From Xanthomarina sp035306605 (lineage in GTDB: Bacteria > Bacteroidota > Bacteroidia > Flavobacteriales > Flavobacteriaceae): DNA of 64,000 bases. Numbering within the stretch: the first letter of the stretch is position 1; each line of letters starts with the position of its first letter. The notes under the pieces were generated by a model. The model was given only the letters and a program-made list of their open reading frames with translations, was not told where the DNA came from and ran no database searches. Shown here in pieces: positions 44,763-52,201 of this stretch. The translations under genes were made by a program, and so were the position numbers. The DNA is taken from NCBI GenBank assembly GCA_035306605.1, contig DATGNR010000012.1, one strand, 5' to 3'.

Positions 44763-45434
44763 ATGTCAGAACAAAAAGTATTTCAAGCAAGTCCGGAAAG
44801 TATAGGAAAAGCAAAGCAATTACGCCTTTTCGCTTTTTTGGCTTGGATTGTGGCCATAGCCCTGCAGGTTTTTGCCATTTTTAAATTAATACACAATGAA
44901 ACCATGGTTTGGTTAATAGTTTCTATTGTGGTTATTTTAGCCTTGTCCATTACCGGATCAATGCTTTGGAAAAAAGCAAACCGATTAGATCCTGCTTCAG
45001 AAAAAGATAAGGTAAAGTTCTTTGTTCAAAACCAATTAGGAGCCATCATGGGTGTTTTAGCCTTTTTACCTTTGGTTATTCTCATTTTCATGAACAAAGA
45101 TCTTGATGGAAAAACTAAAGGAATTGCAGGTTCTGTAGCGGTGGTTGCCATGCTTATAGCTGGTATTTCTGGCGTTGATTTTAATCCTCCTTCTATTGAA
45201 CAATACACTAAGGAAATTAACGAACAAACTAGTGTTTTAAAAGAGCTTAATTATGATAAAGACCAGGTGTATTGGACCAAGGCAGGAAATAAATACCACA
45301 TTTTTGAAGATTGTCAACACATTAAAGGAAGAGATGAAATAAGCCATGGTACCGTAAAAGAAACTTGGGAACAAAAAGGAATTTCAGAGCTTTGTAAAAC
45401 TTGCGAAAAGAATGCTAAAGCAAAAATAGAATAA
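44763..45434 (+). CDS. membrane protein with C-terminal Cys/His motif
   Basis: 223 residues. Four hydrophobic segments (about 24-44, 48-67, 95-114, 120-138) form the membrane part. The C-terminal tail, about residues 175-223, carries YHIFEDCQHIKG and ISELCKTCEKNAKAKIE. This is the spacing of small metal-binding motifs (Y-H-x4-C-x-H ... L-C-x2-C) that recur in unrelated membrane proteins. No transport or enzyme family recognised. It has its own 163-nt upstream region and strong terminator, so it is not part of the pigment operon. Confidence 0.75.
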   Translation: MSEQKVFQASPESIGKAKQLRLFAFLAWIVAIALQVFAIFKLIHNETMVWLIVSIVVILALSITGSMLWKKANRLDPASEKDKVKFFVQNQLGAIMGVLAFLPLVILIFMNKDLDGKTKGIAGSVAVVAMLIAGISGVDFNPPSIEQYTKEINEQTSVLKELNYDKDQVYWTKAGNKYHIFEDCQHIKGRDEISHGTVKETWEQKGISELCKTCEKNAKAKIE

Positions 45435-45464
45435 CCTTCAAACCTCTGATTAAGATTTACCAAA

Positions 45465-45503
45465 AAAAAAACGCTTGTAACTTTTATTTACAAGCGTTTT
45501 TTT
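45465..45503. terminator. bidirectional intrinsic terminator
   Basis: Perfect 16-bp inverted repeat AAAAAAACGCTTGTAA (45465-45480) and TTACAAGCGTTTTTTT (45488-45503), loop CTTTTAT. It separates the convergent membrane-protein gene and the DsrE gene. Confidence 0.92.
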
Positions 45504-45547
45504 GTTCTAGTTATCTTTGTTTAGGATATACTAGCACACTAACTACA

Positions 45548-45988
45548 TTATAAGGTAATTGTTTTAAAGCCGTTTTCTTGCAAACCAAATAAGTAGATAA
45601 ACCCATCCGGTGAAAATGCTATAGAACTGTGGAAGTCTGATTTCTTCAATTTCAGGTGATTCATCGCTGCTTCACAAACAACCAAGCGAATTCCAGCTTT
45701 TTCACTAGTTTCAATCGTAGACATTAGGCTCTCATCGGTAGCTACATCTTTAACTACGGGTCCAATTAACACCACTTCAAAATTTAATTCTGGATTAGAA
45801 GCTTTTAGTCCTACCCCCGTTCTAACTGCTGCTTGAAAGTAACGAGAATTGGAAACGAGGATGGCGTAATTCCCATCCTTCTTTACAGAATTCTCAATAT
45901 CCGATACACTTAATGATTGTGCCATCATTGGACTGTAAAAAAGAGATCCCACAACAACAAAAAGGATCATTAAAAACTGTTTTTTCAT
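45548..45988 (-). CDS. exported DsrE-family protein
   Basis: 146 residues. A signal peptide (MKKQFLMILFVVVGSLFYSPMMAQ) precedes a DsrE/DsrF-like fold: NYAILVSNSRYFQAAVRTGVGLKASNPELNFEVVLIGPVV, then AGIRLVVCEAAMNHLKLKKSDF with the single Cys where sulfur-carrying family members have theirs. DsrE proteins usually work in the cytoplasm with sulfur relay, so an exported copy is unusual, though such periplasmic DsrE-like proteins do occur in Bacteroidota. Function unknown. Confidence 0.85.
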   Translation of the reverse strand: MKKQFLMILFVVVGSLFYSPMMAQSLSVSDIENSVKKDGNYAILVSNSRYFQAAVRTGVGLKASNPELNFEVVLIGPVVKDVATDESLMSTIETSEKAGIRLVVCEAAMNHLKLKKSDFHSSIAFSPDGFIYLFGLQENGFKTITL

Positions 45989-46297
45989 AGGTTTATTATA
46001 AAATTAGATTAATACTAGGCTGAACTAACATTGTTATTCCAAAGATAGGCTATCCTTGGGATTCTAAATGTAACCTATGTTACCGAATGACCTTTATTAG
46101 TGAAACTTTAATAAGGTTTATTTCGCAAGTAGCACGACAAAATTAATCATAGTACTTGATTGGAGTTCCCTTCCTAAGTTGTCTTCAAGTACCTAGGTGC
46201 GACTTCATTTATATAGAAAACAATCTCCGTATTAAAACGTCCGATTATTCTATTAAGTTTTAACTTCGCGCAGAAGAAAATTATAAGAATTATCTCT
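45989..46297. other. divergent intergenic region with inverted repeat at 46070-46083
   Basis: About 310 bases between the DsrE gene and the divergent MFS gene. The only structured feature is GTAAC-CTAT-GTTAC (46070-46083), a 5-bp perfect inverted repeat with a 4-nt spacer, 82 nt before the DsrE start. It has the look of a CRP/FNR-type operator, but one copy with short arms is weak evidence. A near -7 element (TAACTTCG, 46261-46268) precedes the MFS start. No further ORF. Confidence 0.4.
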
Positions 46298-47794
46298 ATG
46301 AATAATCAGGGACAAAGCAAAAAAGGAAGAGCTTGGATTCTAGCTGCTTTAATGCTTACTATGGCATTAGCTGCCATGGATGGAACTATAGTAGCCACCG
46401 CTATTCCTCAAATTGTTGGTGACTTAGGTGGGTTTTCATTATTCAGTTGGTTATTCTCCATTTATCTACTAATCCAAACAATTACGATACCTATATATGG
46501 TAAACTAGCTGATGTATATGGACGTAAACCCATTCTTATTTATGGCGTCATTGTATTTCTATTGGGATCTGCTGCTTGCGGTGGAGCTTGGGACATGGTA
46601 AGTTTAATTGTATTTAGAGGACTTCAGGCTGTAGGAGCCGGTGCTATTATGGCTACCGTTAATACCATTGCAGCTGACATATATACCTTAGAAGAGCGCG
46701 CTAAAATTCAGGGATGGCTATCTAGTGTTTGGGGCGTTTCCGCTATTTTAGGCCCAACTTTAGGCGGTGCTCTTGCCGACTACGCTTCTTGGCGTTGGAT
46801 ATTTCTAATTAACATTCCAATAGGCATAGGATCTATTATATTGATTAACATTTTTCTTACAGAAAACAAACCTACAAAACATATTAAAATTGATTGGCTT
46901 GGTGCTTTAGCCTTATTGGTTACAGGAGCTTTTATTATGTTTGGTTTGATGCAAGGCGGACAATCATGGGAATGGATATCCTATGAAACACTGGTTTTTA
47001 TAGGAATAGCTCTTGTTTTGGTTATAACCACTATGAAAATTGAATCCCGTGCTGAAAGTCCGATACTACCAAGATGGGTGTGGCGAAAACGCGTGCTTGT
47101 AGGTGCTAATCTAGCTACTATTGGGATGGGATGTATGACTATGGGGCCCAATATGTTTATACCGGTTTTTTCACAATCGGTTATAAATGTTGGTGCTATT
47201 GCTGCTGGTTTTATACTGGCTAGTATGAGTATTACATGGCCTATATCCTCATCCCTTTCCGGAAAATTATATTTACGAATAGGATTTAGAAATACAGCTC
47301 TTTGCGGAATCTTCATAGTACTTATAGCTGTTTCAAGTTTCTTATTTATGCCATTCCCTGGTTCAGTAAGAGCATTGGTTGCAATACAATTACTTATGGG
47401 AGCTGGTTTTGGACTTATTTCCACCCCTTTAATGGTTGGTGTACAATCGACAGTGGAATGGGGACAACGAGGAGTTGTTACGGGTGCTAGTATGTTTTCA
47501 AGATATTTTGGGCAAAGTTTAGGAGCCGCCATTTTTGCAGCTATTTTCAATTCGGTGTTATTTGATAAATTAACTGAAGCGCCAGAAAATTTGCAAAATT
47601 CTCTACCCAAGGTGAATGAGGTGGTAGAAGTATTACAATCTGCCCACTCTAACGATACGGTTCAAAACTATTTGCAACAGTCATTTTTTGATTCAACCCA
47701 TACTGTTTATATTGGTATACTTAGCGTAGGATTCCTAACACTCTTCGTGTTGCTGTTAACTCCAAAACACTTTGCAAGAATTGAAACGTTTTAG
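46298..47794 (+). CDS. MFS drug-efflux transporter (DHA2, 14-helix, EmrB/QacA-like)
   Basis: 498 residues with about 14 hydrophobic spans. Motif D1-like LDxTIVxxAxP appears as MDGTIVATAIPQIVGDLGG (about 28-46), motif A as GKLADVYGRKPIL, and motif C as SVWGVSAILGPTLGGALAD. These are the hallmarks of the DHA2 family exporting drugs or lipophilic compounds with protons. No MarR or TetR regulator adjoins it. It stands alone with a 309-nt upstream region. A hairpin without U-run follows. Confidence 0.93.
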   Translation: MNNQGQSKKGRAWILAALMLTMALAAMDGTIVATAIPQIVGDLGGFSLFSWLFSIYLLIQTITIPIYGKLADVYGRKPILIYGVIVFLLGSAACGGAWDMVSLIVFRGLQAVGAGAIMATVNTIAADIYTLEERAKIQGWLSSVWGVSAILGPTLGGALADYASWRWIFLINIPIGIGSIILINIFLTENKPTKHIKIDWLGALALLVTGAFIMFGLMQGGQSWEWISYETLVFIGIALVLVITTMKIESRAESPILPRWVWRKRVLVGANLATIGMGCMTMGPNMFIPVFSQSVINVGAIAAGFILASMSITWPISSSLSGKLYLRIGFRNTALCGIFIVLIAVSSFLFMPFPGSVRALVAIQLLMGAGFGLISTPLMVGVQSTVEWGQRGVVTGASMFSRYFGQSLGAAIFAAIFNSVLFDKLTEAPENLQNSLPKVNEVVEVLQSAHSNDTVQNYLQQSFFDSTHTVYIGILSVGFLTLFVLLLTPKHFARIETF

Positions 47795-47817
47795 TCTAAC
47801 TACGAAAATCTTATGCA

Positions 47818-47843
47818 CAGTAACACCTTACTTAAGGGTACTG
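47818..47843. terminator. weak hairpin between convergent genes
   Basis: CAGTA (47818-47822) pairs with TACTG (47839-47843), and CCTT (47826-47829) with AAGG (47834-47837), loop ACTT. It lies between the MFS stop and the convergent 47864 gene. No U-run follows on either side, so it is only a possible terminator. Confidence 0.35.
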
Positions 47844-47863
47844 CAAGGAGTTATTCTATAATA

Positions 47864-48379
47864 CTACTTTAGGGTAATACCATACTGTAACAAGAGCTCA
47901 TTATTTATATCATTCTCTTTCAAAATATTTTCCAATAATTCTTCGGAAAGGTTATAAACCATAGCATTGATAAGTGTTTCAGTTGCCGACGGCATAGGTT
48001 TGTAATTAAATCTATCCGAATTCAAGTATCCTTTTTCCCAATTTCCATTATACCAATTGGCGTTTTCACACTCACAGAAATCATACTTAAAACTGCAATT
48101 ACACGTTGGAAGCTCGACTCTATCCGGAAACAACAAGCCTAAAGTCAATCTATTATTAACCGCTCTATTTTGCTGTAATATTTCCCAATCCCAATAATAT
48201 TCAAACTCTTTTATTACATGATAATTCCAGTCCATAACCTGATTAGCTGAAATTTGCTTCCAGTCTAAAATGGTTTTGAACTTATTTAATTGATTACTAC
48301 TAAAATTAAAACTTATATAAATTTTATCCTTTAGTAATAACAACAGGTAATCTTTAGGAATATTCACTAGATACTTCAA
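47864..48379 (-). CDS. Trp-rich repeat protein of unknown function
   Basis: 171 residues, soluble. The middle part has the recurrent pattern LDWKQISANQVMDWNYHVIK / EYYWDWEILQQNRAVNN, resembling a family of repeat proteins in Bacteroidota in which short helices marked by W-x-x-[LI]-[SA]-x-N recur about every 20-25 residues. A Cys-rich stretch (PTCNCSFKYDFCECENANWY) may bind metal. No known function. It lies 84 nt downstream of the phosphoesterase gene start-to-end order on the same strand and may be co-transcribed. Confidence 0.65.
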   Translation of the reverse strand: MKYLVNIPKDYLLLLLKDKIYISFNFSSNQLNKFKTILDWKQISANQVMDWNYHVIKEFEYYWDWEILQQNRAVNNRLTLGLLFPDRVELPTCNCSFKYDFCECENANWYNGNWEKGYLNSDRFNYKPMPSATETLINAMVYNLSEELLENILKENDINNELLLQYGITLK

Positions 48380-48463
48380 AGTTATTTTACTTATTGCTTT
48401 TAATAATTTAAAATGAACGAAATTTCTACTATTTCATCGTAACAAGATAATCCTTTAGGCGTT

Positions 48464-49399
48464 TTAAGCTTTCTTTACATAGGTGAAGTTTTCCTTATCT
48501 AAAGTTAATTCGTCATTTAAAGTATAAGCAACTAAATGCCCTTCTTTAGCCACACTATAATCTAAACAACAAATATTATCCCTAAATACAGTTGGCTCTT
48601 CGCCATCTTTGAATTCCAACCAATAGTGACCAAAAAAGACCATCTTATCATCCTTTTTGTAATAGTTATTATCTTTTATGGATGTTGAATCAATTTTTAT
48701 GTTTGGAAGATTTTTAATTTCCTGAACACTCATTTCCTTGTAGGTCTTATTCTTTAAGTCTTCCCACCATTTAAATCGCATTTCATTACGACGATGCTTG
48801 TACTTATCTAAGAAACCCTCTCCTGGAATTGTAATTTCTTTTCCTTTTAAGGTATTTTCAATCGCTCTGTACAATGCTCCTTTTTCGGTTTCCGATTCAC
48901 GAATTAAAGCATCTGTAAGTTTGTTGTTTTCGAGATTATTTTTGAGATAATCAATACTATCATAATCCCAACAAGCATGAACGGCTCTAAAAGTTTCTGT
49001 TTCATAAAACAAAGGCAAGGTTTTAAACCACTCTAAATACATTTTAAATTCCTCTGGCCTGTCTTTAAAATGTTCTATTGTTTTGATATGTTGTTGGGTG
49101 TTTTTTTCTGAATGTTCTCTTAAATACTCTCCGTTGGCATCTTTCAAATGAAAACATAGCGCGTTATATTCATGGTTACCCATTAGGGCTATGGCAGTTC
49201 CATTATCTACCATATGCTTTACAATTTCTAAAGTTTCTCTATTTTTTGGCCCCCTATCAATATAATCGCCCACAAATAATACTTTCCTATCAGGATTTGG
49301 GTGGGAATAAAACTTGTGTTCCTTAGTATATCCTAACTTTTTAAGTAACATTTCTAGCTCATCTGCATGGCCATGAATATCTCCAATTAAATCAATCAT
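48464..49399 (-). CDS. calcineurin-like metallophosphoesterase (PPP/ApaH type)
   Basis: 311 residues. The PPP-family motifs are clear: GDIHGH (6-11), GDYIDRGPKN (about 44-53) and GNHEYNAL (about 77-84), with later His residues in AVHACWDYD and FFGHYWLEF. It should be a di-metal phosphatase acting on protein phosphoserine/threonine, diadenosine tetraphosphate or RNA/DNA ends; the long insert between motifs is typical of bacterial PrpA/ApaH relatives. Substrate not predictable. It starts 205 nt before the structured RNA region on the opposite strand. Confidence 0.92.
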   Translation of the reverse strand: MIDLIGDIHGHADELEMLLKKLGYTKEHKFYSHPNPDRKVLFVGDYIDRGPKNRETLEIVKHMVDNGTAIALMGNHEYNALCFHLKDANGEYLREHSEKNTQQHIKTIEHFKDRPEEFKMYLEWFKTLPLFYETETFRAVHACWDYDSIDYLKNNLENNKLTDALIRESETEKGALYRAIENTLKGKEITIPGEGFLDKYKHRRNEMRFKWWEDLKNKTYKEMSVQEIKNLPNIKIDSTSIKDNNYYKKDDKMVFFGHYWLEFKDGEEPTVFRDNICCLDYSVAKEGHLVAYTLNDELTLDKENFTYVKKA

Positions 49400-49596
49400 T
49401 TTTTATTATTAGGTTGTTAGTTTTCGTTTATAAAGGTTGAATATAAACATCCAGTAGAAAAATTACAAAGGAACTTACTCTTTGATTTCAATATTTATAA
49501 GTTCAAAACAAATCGGCATAAAGCATCCCTAAAAAACATATTTAAAACGAATTTTCTTACAAAAAAAGTAGGATTTTTAAAATTTATTTCTTATAT

Positions 49597-49866
49597 TGAG
49601 AACTCTCATTAAGAATCACATGAGGTGATAGCAACCTGCCCTAGCAGGCGAAGGTGCTAAAAACAATGAGCCTAACTTTTAGGAAAAGTATGTCAACAAC
49701 CCAATTTCTTACTGATTTTATTACAACGTGTTTATTATAAACTAATAAACATAATGAGCCGTGTGTTCAGAAACCTAAAGTTCTAACAAGAACAGCTAGC
49801 TTTCTGTTGTGCAACGCTCTCAAATGAAGCCTGTGCTTGTATAGGTCCCTTGTGGTCTAGCTATAT
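49597..49866 (+). ncRNA. candidate multi-hairpin structured RNA (unassigned)
   Basis: Inside a 508-nt gene-free gap. Helices read directly: a three-way junction closed by CTCATT (49605-49610) and AATGAG (49665-49670) with stems ATCAC/GTGAT (49615-49629) and CCTGC/GCAGG (49635-49648); CCTAA/TTAGG (49671-49683); an 8-bp stem TGTTTATT/AATAAACA (49729-49751); GAGC/GCTC (49756-49759 with 49816-49819) enclosing CAGAAA/TTTCTG and GTTCT/AGAAC (49780-49793); TATAG/CTATA near 49840-49866. The junction contains GCAACC and AAGGTGCTAA, as in SAM-I riboswitches, but lacks P4 and the kink-turn half. A truncated group II intron domain I is an alternative. TGAG (49597-49600) can compete for CTCA. Identity open; helices well supported by eye. 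Confidence 0.45.
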
Positions 49867-49907
49867 CGCATGCGCATAAACCATGAATTAATTTAAACCT
49901 ACAAACT

Positions 49908-50117
49908 ATGACAAATTTAACTTTCAATGAATTATTAAAAGAGCACAGGGACCTTCTTGATGATTCTACTTACGTTAATGAATTTGAATTCTATACAAGA
50001 GGAAAAACAGATGCCGAAAAACTTCAAAACCTCTTATTTATCGAAGAAACATATTGGATTTATGATTCAAGTTGGGACAATATAACTCTAAAAAGCGCAA
50101 TTAGTATATGCCTGTAA
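49908..50117 (+). CDS. small acidic protein of unknown function
   Basis: 69 residues (MTNLTFNELLKEHRDLLDDS...). Helical, soluble, no signal, no recognised domain. It is the first gene after the structured RNA region, 41 nt beyond its last helix. Its stop overlaps the start of the next ORF by 10 nt, so the two are either translationally coupled or one gene split by an indel. Real coding status is likely but not certain given the length. Confidence 0.5.
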   Translation: MTNLTFNELLKEHRDLLDDSTYVNEFEFYTRGKTDAEKLQNLLFIEETYWIYDSSWDNITLKSAISICL

Positions 50118-50548
50118 GACTTAAAAATATTGAAAATATCATTCTAAAGAAGAAAAGCGAATCAACACTTGCATCGATACTAATCGAATATGCCACCTTA
50201 AGTCAAAAATTTGCAACCGCAGATAGTCAATCTTGGTATTTTAAGCAAGCTCAAGAATCGACAAATAGAAAACTAGAATCCTTACTAGAACGCTATAAAG
50301 AAATCCGAAGTTTATTTAATGAAAACAGTATAGACTACTTCATTCATAAAATCAATAAAAACAATTCCCATATAGCTCATCTCAAAGAAAATGGCATGAA
50401 CTCTATAAGCTATTTAACCTGTACCTCATTGTCTGATGAAAATGCATTTATCACAGAGCTCATTCGCCTTAAAAGCAAAACAAAAACACTTATGCCTATA
50501 GACTATTATTTACAAAAGCCTGAGGAATTATTGATACTTATAAATTAA
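50108..50548 (+). CDS. helical protein of unknown function
   Basis: 146 residues. A coiled-coil-like centre (YFKQAQESTNRKLESLLERYKEIRSLFNE) is followed by a mixed C-terminal part. No known family. The reading frame has a stop two codons upstream of its ATG, so if it was once joined with the 69-residue ORF the join lies within 50105-50117. It is followed 20 nt later by the next ORF, so the three look like one operon. Confidence 0.6.
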   Translation: MPVRLKNIENIILKKKSESTLASILIEYATLSQKFATADSQSWYFKQAQESTNRKLESLLERYKEIRSLFNENSIDYFIHKINKNNSHIAHLKENGMNSISYLTCTSLSDENAFITELIRLKSKTKTLMPIDYYLQKPEELLILIN

Positions 50549-50568
50549 TCATTAAAACCCAAGAAACT

Positions 50569-50976
50569 ATGACCTTAAAAGAACTCCTACAAAACCATAC
50601 ATGGAAAAATGTATCTGCTAAGTTTTTAGAAATCTATCCTGAAGCCGAAGAAAATATAAAAGGCTATGAAATGGTTTTTGAAAGATTAAAAAAGATGCAA
50701 CCTGAAGAAAATGATTTCGCCATTATAATTACAAAAGAAACGGATGAAGATGATGACTACTTTGAAGTTTCCGGTCTGCATAAACATCCAAAAACCAAAG
50801 AAGAAACGTATCCGCAAGAAATAGAATTTACTCCCTGGAGACAATGGTTAGGAATGGATATTTACCAAGCCAGTTTAGATAATTTTTCAGAACAGGAAAT
50901 TGTGGTTCACTGTCTTTACGAAATGACTTTTGTAAGTTTTTCAGAAGAGGAAATACAAAAAGTACTCAAACGATAA
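50569..50976 (+). CDS. acidic protein of unknown function
   Basis: 135 residues, strongly acidic (EENDFAIIITKETDEDDDYFEVSGLHKHPKTKEETYPQEIEFTPWRQWLGM). The order of strands and the WRQWLGM motif recall small hypothetical proteins of Bacteroidota accessory regions (a DUF6557-like family comes to mind, unverified). No catalytic residues can be assigned. It sits between the two other unnamed genes on the same strand and probably shares their transcript. Confidence 0.65.
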   Translation: MTLKELLQNHTWKNVSAKFLEIYPEAEENIKGYEMVFERLKKMQPEENDFAIIITKETDEDDDYFEVSGLHKHPKTKEETYPQEIEFTPWRQWLGMDIYQASLDNFSEQEIVVHCLYEMTFVSFSEEEIQKVLKR

Positions 50977-51031
50977 GTAAGTGAGCGTATTAACTAACAA
51001 AATTAATTATTAACCAACAAAAATTAAAATT

Positions 51032-51904
51032 ATGAAAAAAACGGACAAAACTAACAACCGTATCACCTTAGGAGGTGTAGATTACCCAAAAAACAATACC
51101 GCCGTTATTATGATGGGTGCTTTGGGAACCAAGAAAAAAGAAGTCGTAGAGGAACTACTTAATATAGAAGGAGAAGTATTTGGCTACGAGCGTGGCTTTC
51201 AAGACGTTTTAAAATCTGAAAAAGCGATAAACTATGCTAAAAGCATGAATAAACTAGACATTACAGCACTTGATATGTCAGATCCTATAGATATAACTAA
51301 GGCATTTAACGCGCTAAGTGACCATCCAGATTTTAATAGAGGAATGCCGCGTGAATTATCCTCTAAAATTGCATTAAGCGATAAAACCAATAAACCCAAC
51401 CTCATCTTTTTAGATAAAGTTGGTGATGCCATAAACTATATTAATCTGTCCTTTAGTTTAACTAATAAAAGCTATGATTTAAAAGACATACACATCGTTT
51501 GGATGATCGAAGATTACCATAAGGTTGTTAAGAGGAATAAAACTGCTGATGGAATAAGATATCCCGACCTCATGTTAGAATCGACGCATAAAGGCATTGC
51601 AGATACTATGGAAAGCATTCTTACAGATCCATCTTATAACAAATATATGGATGGGGATATTTGGATTATTTTAGACAATAACGAAAAGATTCGCATTAAA
51701 GAAGCTGGTAAAGCCATAGACAGGACATTATTAACTCCTGAACTAATGGAAATAATTGAGCGTTACAAATTGAGCGTAAACCCCCAAAAAAATAAAACAT
51801 CTAAAAAAGAAAAGAATAGAGAAATAAGAGAGAGGCTTTATCGTGAACAAAAGCAAGGTGATGTGGATGAATTATGGGATGAGATTGCTAAAAAATACTA
51901 TTAA
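51032..51904 (+). CDS. unrecognised 290-residue protein, possibly a degenerate P-loop-kinase-like protein
   Basis: 290 residues. The N-terminal strand-loop AVIMMGALGTKKKEVVEELL sits where P-loop kinases have GxxGxGK[ST], but the key Gly and the Ser/Thr are missing. Further on, DIHIVWMIEDYHKVVKRNKTADGIRYPDLMLESTHKGIADTMESIL resembles, by my recollection, a segment of phage- and plasmid-borne nucleotide kinase-like proteins. The C-terminus is very basic then acidic (KNKTSKKEKNREIRERLYRE). No firm family. Last gene of the accessory group; a tRNA terminator follows. Confidence 0.6.
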   Translation: MKKTDKTNNRITLGGVDYPKNNTAVIMMGALGTKKKEVVEELLNIEGEVFGYERGFQDVLKSEKAINYAKSMNKLDITALDMSDPIDITKAFNALSDHPDFNRGMPRELSSKIALSDKTNKPNLIFLDKVGDAINYINLSFSLTNKSYDLKDIHIVWMIEDYHKVVKRNKTADGIRYPDLMLESTHKGIADTMESILTDPSYNKYMDGDIWIILDNNEKIRIKEAGKAIDRTLLTPELMEIIERYKLSVNPQKNKTSKKEKNREIRERLYREQKQGDVDELWDEIAKKYY

Positions 51905-51958
51905 TAGGATATCACAAACTATTTAATCATTTAGAAAGAACCTAGTAATAATAAAAAA

Positions 51959-51983
51959 CCTCGATATCATGATGATATCGAGG
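51959..51983 (-). terminator. terminator of tRNA-Lys
   Basis: CCTCGATATC (51959-51968) pairs perfectly with GATATCGAGG (51974-51983), loop ATGAT. On the minus strand a run of six U follows directly, and the stem begins 12 nt past the tRNA 3' end. On the + strand CTAG separates the stem from the U-run, so it works less well for the 51032 gene. Confidence 0.9.
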
Positions 51984-51994
51984 CTAGTTTTTTG

Positions 51995-52067
51995 TGACCG
52001 GGCTGGGGCTCGAACCCAGGACCCTCTCCTTAAAAGGGAGATGCTCTACCAACTGAGCTACCAGGTC
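51995..52067 (-). tRNA. tRNA-Lys (anticodon TTT)
   Basis: 73 nt. Reverse strand begins GACCTGGTAGCTCAGTTGGT and folds with D stem GCTC/GAGC, anticodon stem TCTCC/GGAGA around loop CTTTTAA (anticodon TTT), T stem CTGGG/CCCAG with TTCGAGC, and discriminator A. CCA is not encoded. The acceptor stem GACCTGG/CCCGGTC has one U-C mismatch at pair 5-68. The remaining six pairs are standard. An ideal promoter lies 30 nt upstream. Confidence 0.95.
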
Positions 52068-52096
52068 TTTCAATTTGTCTCGCTGTAACGAGGGTG

Positions 52097-52126
52097 CAAA
52101 TATAGAAGCTTTTATTAATATTCCAA
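52097..52126 (-). promoter_or_regulatory. promoter of tRNA-Lys
   Basis: On the minus strand TTG (52124-52126) and TATATTTG (52097-52104) are separated by exactly 19 nt, the ideal Bacteroidota sigma-ABfr arrangement, 30 nt before the tRNA 5' end. Confidence 0.82.
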
Positions 52127-52160
52127 ACCTTTTTTTAAAATTTTTTTCTTTTTTTCTTTT

Positions 52161-52169
52161 GTTACTTTG
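52161..52169 (+). promoter_or_regulatory. -7-like element of aroK
   Basis: TTACTTTGC, close to the TAnnTTTGc element, lies 3 nt before the first in-frame ATG (52172) and 33 nt before the ATG at 52202. Transcription would begin near 52173-52176, which argues that 52202 is the real start of aroK. Confidence 0.4.
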
Positions 52170-52201
52170 CAATGCTTAATAAATACTATAATCTTAGATT
52201 T

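Noticed and set aside
46070..46083. Naming the GTAAC-CTAT-GTTAC repeat as a specific CRP/FNR-family (for example HcpR) site
   Set aside because: Five-base arms in one copy are too weak, and no regulator gene of that family is present in the window.
46981..47610. 209-residue open frame on the minus strand inside the MFS gene
   Set aside because: Shadow of a long membrane protein gene; its composition is unlike a real protein and the MFS frame on the + strand has every family motif.
49605..49670. Calling this a SAM-I riboswitch outright
   Set aside because: The two matching blocks are convincing, but P4, the kink-turn and the pseudoknot loop are missing and the following genes have no link to methionine. 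Reported as unassigned RNA instead.
49597..49866. Calling this a group II intron
   Set aside because: No domain V hairpin, no GUGYG 5' end and no reverse transcriptase are visible, so it can at best be a remnant.
50105..50117. Programmed frameshift between the 49908 and 50108 ORFs
   Set aside because: No slippery heptamer and no downstream pseudoknot seen in the overlap; coupling or an indel is simpler.
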